Below, piece after piece: positions 59,193-64,000 of a stretch of 64,000 bases of DNA (the first letter of the stretch is position 1; each line of letters starts with the position of its first letter). This DNA comes from Candidatus Neoehrlichia procyonis str. RAC413 (GTDB lineage Bacteria; Pseudomonadota; Alphaproteobacteria; Rickettsiales; Anaplasmataceae). A model generated the notes under the pieces. The model saw nothing but the letters and a program-made list of their open reading frames with translations, searched no databases and was not told where the DNA came from. The stretch lies in NCBI RefSeq assembly GCF_000964795.1, contig NZ_LANX01000001.1, forward strand, positions 248,001 through 312,000. Reading direction: 5' to 3'. Both the position numbers and the translations under genes were made by a program.

Positions 59193-60229
59193 ACTTTATC
59201 GACGAAACAAAAGTATACCTAAAAGCTGGAAATGGTGGTAGCGGATGTAGTAGCTTTCGCAGAGAAAAATTTATTGAGTTTGGTGGTCCCGATGGAGGTA
59301 ATGGTGGTAATGGAGGAGATATTATTCTAATAACTGATAGCCACCTCAATACATTATTACATTTAAAATATAAACAGCATATAAAATCAGAAAATGGCAA
59401 AGATGGCTCTGGTAACAATAAGTATGGATTATCAGGTAAACACACAATTATTAAAGTACCACTAGGAACCCAAGTATATGATGAAAGCGGTAACAATCTT
59501 GTTGTGGATCTAAAAGATTACAATCAAAAATTTATTATAGCAAAAGGTGGTAAAGGAGGGATAGGTAATTCACATTATAAAAGTTCTACTAACAGAGCTC
59601 CTACATACTTTACTTATGGAACACATGGTGAAGAAAAATGCATTCTGCTAAAACTTAAAATTATTTCAGATGTAGGAATCATAGGTTTACCTAATGCTGG
59701 AAAATCAAGTTTTTTATCAAGATGTACAAATTCCAAAACAAAAGTTGCGAATTATCCTTTTACGACATTAAAACCACATTTAGGAGTAGCACATATAAAC
59801 AACGATAAATTAACATTAGCAGACATACCTGGATTAATTGCAAATGCTCATTTAGGTGCTGGATTAGGAGATAGATTTCTTAAACACATTGAAAGATGCA
59901 CAATATTGCTCCATTTAATAGATTGTACTTTGAATGACATAATTGATGCTTATCGGTGTACTAATAGAGAATTAAAACTCTATAATAATTTATTGCTTCT
60001 TAAGCAAGAATTTGTAATACTTAACAAATGCGATTTATTAAATACAGAAGAAATAAAGAAAAAACAAGAAATATTACAAAACCACATTAAAAAGGAAGTT
60101 TATACTTTGTCCTTTAATGATAACATTAATCCTATATTAAATATAATGCATAAGTTTATTCATAAAAAGGATAATAATCCTAACTCTGTTAGTACCTTTG
60201 ATCCATATAATACTAATTCATATAAGTAA
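59189..60229 (+). CDS. obgE: Obg family GTPase (ObgE/CgtA)
   Basis: Essential GTPase linked to 50S assembly and stress control. The Gly-rich Obg fold occupies residues 1-155 ([34 protein letters not shown]). The G domain follows with G1 [11 protein letters not shown]2 TTLKPHLG, G3 DIPGLI and G4 NKCD. 346 residues, with no long C-terminal acidic tail. It starts inside the enolase stop (ATGA), implying co-translation with eno. Confidence 0.97.
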   Translation: MNFIDETKVYLKAGNGGSGCSSFRREKFIEFGGPDGGNGGNGGDIILITDSHLNTLLHLKYKQHIKSENGKDGSGNNKYGLSGKHTIIKVPLGTQVYDESGNNLVVDLKDYNQKFIIAKGGKGGIGNSHYKSSTNRAPTYFTYGTHGEEKCILLKLKIISDVGIIGLPNAGKSSFLSRCTNSKTKVANYPFTTLKPHLGVAHINNDKLTLADIPGLIANAHLGAGLGDRFLKHIERCTILLHLIDCTLNDIIDAYRCTNRELKLYNNLLLLKQEFVILNKCDLLNTEEIKKKQEILQNHIKKEVYTLSFNDNINPILNIMHKFIHKKDNNPNSVSTFDPYNTNSYK

Positions 60230-60545
60230 TAAAGTACATAATTATCAACAAAATGAAAGAAGCTATACAATTATAATGACATTAATTATTTACAATGTGA
60301 ATCATGTTATAAATATATACCATAAAATGGTTAACTATTAATAGTTATAATGTTATAAAATATTTTTAAATTTAATATATAATAGTAAAATTATTTAATA
60401 TTAAAAATGCATAAAACATTTAAAATATAAAACCGCATCATAAATATGGCAAACACTATCAGATTAAGGTTAATAATTTTCAATCTAATAATATAAAATC
60501 TAGTTTATAAATAGTAACTACATGGTTAAGAATATTAAAAGACTA
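60230..60545. other. Short gene-free spacer
   Basis: Convergent region between obgE and ftsL. AT-rich, no hairpin followed by a T run that I would call a terminator. Confidence 0.45.
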
Positions 60546-60854
60546 TTATTTTCTATTATTTAATTTAGCACTTGCAACTACACTTTCATTAAAAAAATTA
60601 CCTTTAACTTGCTTTGCTAATACAATATAGCTATTACGTTTTAAATATTTTGCTGCAAGTTCTGTCAATCTATCAGGACGATTAAGATAATTCCATTCGG
60701 CTTGCAATGCATTAATTTCAGCATTCACTTTTATAATATCTTTTTGAATTTTAAGTAAAGATTTTTGCATACCTTGAACATAAAACTTAATCTTAAATAA
60801 GCCAATAACACTTAAGCATAATATAAATATAAACAATATTAATTTATATTTCAT
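60546..60854 (-). CDS. ftsL: Cell division protein FtsL-like
   Basis: 102-residue bitopic protein: N-terminal membrane helix (LILFIFILCLSVIGLFKI), then a coiled coil (MQKSLLKIQKDIIKVNAEINALQAEW) and the alphaproteobacterial FtsL signature NYLNRPDRLTELAAKYL. The position right after rsmH, 8 bases away on the same strand, is the classic dcw order mraZ-rsmH-ftsL. Pbp3/ftsI and murE, which normally follow, are absent here. Confidence 0.9.
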   Translation of the reverse strand: MKYKLILFIFILCLSVIGLFKIKFYVQGMQKSLLKIQKDIIKVNAEINALQAEWNYLNRPDRLTELAAKYLKRNSYIVLAKQVKGNFFNESVVASAKLNNRK

Positions 60855-60862
60855 AATATACC

Positions 60863-61738
60863 TTATAACTTTAATATTGAACGTAACTTTGCAGATCTTG
60901 ATCTTGGATTATTATTAAGTTCTTCTAATGTAGGCCTGATAATTTTTTTATTGAGTAATTTAAATGTTTTAATATCATTGCACAAAAATTGAAAAACTCT
61001 TTTTGTAATCCTATCTTCTAATGAGTGAAAAGATACTGTTATTATCTTACCATCAGAATTTAATATTTCAGATGCAGATTTTAAACCTTTTTCTAATTCT
61101 TCTAACTCATCGTTAACCGATATTCTTATTGCTTGAAAAGTTCTAGTAGCAGGATCAATATTATTAAATCTACTACGATGAACAACAGAACTTATAATTG
61201 ATGCAAGTTCTCTTGTACTTTTTATCAATTTTTCTTTTCTAGCACTGACAATAGCTCTTGCAACTTTCCTTGCATATTTTTCCCCTCCATAAAGATAAAT
61301 AATATTTGCCATATCTTCTTCACTCATTGTATTAATCAGCACTTCAGCATTTACAGGAGAAGAAGTATCCATTCTCATATCAAGAGGCCCATCTCTCATA
61401 AAAGAAAATCCTCTACTACTATCATCGAGTTGAACTGAAGACATTCCTAAATCAAAAATAACTCCATCAACTTTATCAATATTAAAATCATAAATGATAT
61501 TCTTAATTCTACTAAATCTATCTCTACAAAAACTAATTCTCCCAGGGAAATCCTGTGCCAACTGATTATAAAAAATTTCCGCAGCCACATCTTGATCAAT
61601 AGCATATACTTTACAGTTAGCAGATTGTAATATTTTCCTACTATATCCCCCTACCCCAAAAGTAGCATCCACATATATTTTCCCATCTTGAGGAGATAAA
61701 ATATTGATCATTTCTTTCAATAAAACCGGAATATGCAT
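60863..61738 (-). CDS. rsmH: 16S rRNA (cytosine1402-N4)-methyltransferase RsmH
   Basis: SAM-dependent methylation of C1402 in 16S rRNA. Motifs: HIPVLLKEMI at the N terminus, VDATFGVGGYSRKIL (SAM loop), FDLGMSSVQLDDSSRGFSF, GPLDMRMD, ATRTFQAIRISVNDELEELE and the basic C-terminal NNNPRSRSAKLRSILKL. I take ATG 61738 (291 residues); a GTG at 61747 would add three residues and overlap mraZ. The 56 bases encoding its last 18 residues are duplicated inside the gene at 50508-51170. Confidence 0.96.
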   Translation of the reverse strand: MHIPVLLKEMINILSPQDGKIYVDATFGVGGYSRKILQSANCKVYAIDQDVAAEIFYNQLAQDFPGRISFCRDRFSRIKNIIYDFNIDKVDGVIFDLGMSSVQLDDSSRGFSFMRDGPLDMRMDTSSPVNAEVLINTMSEEDMANIIYLYGGEKYARKVARAIVSARKEKLIKSTRELASIISSVVHRSRFNNIDPATRTFQAIRISVNDELEELEKGLKSASEILNSDGKIITVSFHSLEDRITKRVFQFLCNDIKTFKLLNKKIIRPTLEELNNNPRSRSAKLRSILKL

Positions 61739-61740
61739 AT

Positions 61741-62199
61741 CTACCACTTGTTCAAAAATATTTTATCTTTTTCAGACTCAACAATTTTTATCATTTTTTC
61801 TTTATATTTTTCAAATTTATCAGGGTTCCAAATTTCAAAAATTCTTCCTTTCCCTACAAAAATAGCTTGATCTTTAATTCCAACTTCAGAAAGCAACTTT
61901 TTAGGTATTATTACTCTTCCATCTGGGTCAAATGATACATTAACACTATTACCCAATAAAAATGTAAAAAGTGCATCTTGTATTTCAGGTAATATATTCA
62001 TTTTTTCAATACTAACATTTAACATTTCCATACGCTTTATACTTGAACCCTCAATACAATCGTTTAAATAAGACTTATTTAGAATTAATCCTGATAATAC
62101 AGAATTTTCGTTTTCTAACACTAATCTAAACGACGCAGGTATTGATACTCTACCTTTAAGATCAACTTTGTTATAATACGTAGATAAAAATAATTTCAT
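61741..62199 (-). CDS. mraZ: Transcriptional regulator MraZ
   Basis: AbrB-like DNA-binding protein that controls the dcw cluster in other bacteria. Two SpoVT/AbrB-type repeats are visible: YYNKVDLKGRVSIPASFR at the N terminus and VNVSFDPDGRVIIPKKLLSE at about residue 90, each with the DxxGRxxIP pattern. The C terminus is IFEIWNPDKFEKYKEKM. 152 residues, ATG at 62199. First of the minus-strand mraZ-rsmH-ftsL run. I could not make out the usual GTGGG-type direct repeats upstream; only TGGAATAATAAC-like AT-rich sequence with a GGGTTAACACGGGAATT stretch near 62231. Confidence 0.94.
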   Translation of the reverse strand: MKLFLSTYYNKVDLKGRVSIPASFRLVLENENSVLSGLILNKSYLNDCIEGSSIKRMEMLNVSIEKMNILPEIQDALFTFLLGNSVNVSFDPDGRVIIPKKLLSEVGIKDQAIFVGKGRIFEIWNPDKFEKYKEKMIKIVESEKDKIFLNKW

Positions 62200-62921
62200 A
62201 ATAAAATATTATCACTTAATATGGTAAAATATGGGTTAACACGGGAATTTATGGAATAATAACTAAATTCATACAAAATAGTCAATTAAATTTTTTGTCT
62301 TATATTGAAATATTATTGCTTCAAGTATTTGCATATAATAATCAAATTACTCAGTAATATAAGTTAATAAACTTAAAGTAACACTTTAATATAAGTATAC
62401 TTATTCTCATAACGCCATAATAAAGATATGGATCTTCTATCCTATCTTTATTAAAAGTACATTATTTTATTTAAATTAACTGTATTAGAAAAATACCTAG
62501 TTGATATTATATAAAGCACTTCTTTATAAAATATATGAAAAACATAAGATTATTAATCGCTTATTCTACATCATAATATAGCTTTATATTACTATCTATT
62601 ATTTCGAAAATAATTGAGATTATCCTATCATAAACAGAAAATTCTCTATATAAAAAACTGTCAATCTGCCTTTGATACATATGTAATAATGCTTATTCTT
62701 ATAAAAATTTGTTTAATATGTAATTTATAATCACTATAAAACTACATCATAAGCTCATATAATAGTTATTATAGCAGTTCATATAAGATTTATATAACCA
62801 CGTTTTATCTAGTTACATCATTATCAATATAATTTATTAGCTACATACATAATTAGCTACATTTTGATTTATTTATAAAATACAAACATGCATACACTAC
62901 TTACCTTATTAACGCTATAAA
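62200..62921. other. Gene-free spacer upstream of mraZ
   Basis: AT-rich, no ORF of note. It should contain the leftward promoter of the mraZ operon near 62230-62300. Confidence 0.45.
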
Positions 62922-63335
62922 TGATCAAAAATCCCTACATTTACTTAAAAAAATCAACTTCCCATCCAAATATGATAAAATCTATATAAACAAAGATTAC
63001 TAAATTGAGCAAATATTAAGCCTCAACATATTATAATTATACTATGTTTCTACAGGGTTAAAACAAGGCAATATCAAAGCATTGCATACATCAACAGATA
63101 GATAAAGGCAGAAGTAATAATTATAGTCATAGACTTAAATGCAAAATTTTTACAAAAAAACCTTCAATACTTAATGAGGATATTCCTTTTGCTTGAAAAA
63201 TATACATGCTAAGATTTATAATATTACTTGAAGATACACCATCATTATATTGTGATTTTGATATAATACCACTTAACAATAAAAAACTTAACATCAAAAT
63301 TGGCTTCTTAGGATATTCCATGTTAAAATAACACA
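62922..63335 (+). pseudogene. Remnant of a third glycosyltransferase paralog
   Basis: Pieces in successive frames match the family: MIKNPY (VKDPT), an ACAAAGATTACTAAATTG stretch (YKQRLLNW), CTATGTTTCTACAGGGTTAAAACA (YVSTGLK), then ILNEDIPFA, a stop TGA at 63194 in place of the conserved Trp (TGG in the intact gene), and KIYMLRFIILLEDTPSLYCDFDIIPLNN with the DXD at about 63254-63262. Several frameshifts and stops; not translatable as a protein. The remains fade after about 63335. Confidence 0.88.
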
Positions 63336-63758
63336 CAAACGTTTAGAAAACTTAGTTATTGAAGTAGCAAATACTCATAACATAATTTTCCATACAATAT
63401 ACACAACACCATGATGCATTCATTTTATATTTAGATAACCATACACAAATGAAAATTTAGTATATATAGCTAGTAAAAGATTTTACTACAAACCACTAGA
63501 GTTATAAAAATAAAAAATTACTCTCAATATTTAAGTTCAATCAGATATAGCTTAAGCGTCACTTACTAGCATCAAATACATAATAATTCTAATAACTCTG
63601 AATGTAAAATTCACAATAATGTACAAGTATCTAACTATAAATAAAAATACATTCTTTACATTGTTTTAATACAATTTTAACTTGTATAATATACGTATTT
63701 ATGTATGTAATATAAATACATATAACATATAAAGTATAAAGCTAAGCTATATAAAACA
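63336..63758. other. Decayed region between pseudogene and next paralog
   Basis: No open gene. It may contain the unrecognisable 3' half of the pseudogene and the promoter of the next paralog. Confidence 0.4.
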
Positions 63759-64000
63759 ATGTATATACTTGATAATGAACCAATATTAATGCTATGGATG
63801 GTGAAAGATCCTACATTACTACAAAATGATCAGTTGCCTCTTCCAAATAATGATAAATATCCATATAAACAAAGATTACTAAATTGGGCAGATAGTGAGC
63901 CTCAACGTACGATAAAATTATATTATGTTTCTACAGGATTAAAACAGGGGCATGTCAAAGCATTGCATGCATTAACAGATATAAAACAAGGCGGAAGGAA
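63759..64000 (+). CDS. Putative glycosyltransferase paralog, cut by the window end
   Basis: Open from ATG 63759 to the window edge (about 80 codons). It reads MYILDNEPILMLWMVKDPTL, NDKYPYKQRLLNWADSEPQR, TIKLYYVSTGLKQGHVKALH and ALTDIKQGGRK, closely matching the first domain of the genes at 51824-53437 and 53871-55034. The DXD region lies beyond the window. No signal peptide at its start. Confidence 0.85.
   Translation, partial: MYILDNEPILMLWMVKDPTLLQNDQLPLPNNDKYPYKQRLLNWADSEPQRTIKLYYVSTGLKQGHVKALHALTDIKQGGR

Noticed and set aside
63127..63336. Minus-strand ORF of 69 codons
   Set aside because: Antisense to the glycosyltransferase pseudogene; the plus strand carries the recognisable family blocks.

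Overview
The window is a very AT-rich alphaproteobacterial chromosome segment that fits the genus Ehrlichia (Anaplasmataceae). The evidence is: low coding density with many long gene-poor spacers; scattered, non-operonic housekeeping genes; retained arginine biosynthesis genes (argG, argJ); a huge ankyrin-type protein; a Thr-rich repeat protein; tandem repeats; and a lone poly-G tract. The poly-G tract and the Ser/Thr-rich proteins recall E. canis and its close relatives, but the species call is inference.

Layout. Bases 1-8.1 kb hold a TAXI-type binding protein, tsaD, rlpA, tRNA-Met, a membrane protein, fabG and putA. Bases 8.2-12.6 kb hold a relic of a gene-transfer-agent/prophage morphogenesis module: a phiE125 gp8-like connector, a DUF3168-like protein, a major tail-like protein and an intact-looking large terminase. 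A 110-bp tandem repeat array follows, then two paralogous two-TM proteins, one with a Thr-rich repeat tail, and a 1.5-kb spacer. Bases 18.4-30.7 kb are metabolic: argG, two small beta-barrel-like proteins, argJ, xthA, folB, mdh, rpiB-ubiG, and the minus-strand run atpG-folE-pmbA-ferredoxin/NADP reductase.

Bases 31.1-46.5 kb are a single minus-strand gene of about 5,100 codons with ankyrin-like segments and several nested tiers of internal repeats. Then come hpf, rpoH with an overlapping IalB-family gene, a DivIC/FtsB-like gene, rpmJ and tRNA-Ser.

Bases 50-64 kb mix a housekeeping block (tRNA-Ile, rpmA-rplU, eno-obgE, mraZ-rsmH-ftsL) with a lineage-specific family of putative glycosyltransferases related in pattern to the TcdA/TcdB catalytic domain. 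The family has two long genes, one stop-riddled pseudogene and one gene cut by the window end. One member begins with 177-bp tandem repeats.

The strongest unexplained signals are short pieces of housekeeping genes copied elsewhere: a ubiG fragment butts against the xthA start codon, and the 3' end of rsmH is fused in frame to an unknown ORF just before a G10 tract. Together with the tandem repeats and nested duplications, they point to continuing short-segment duplication in an otherwise reduced genome.
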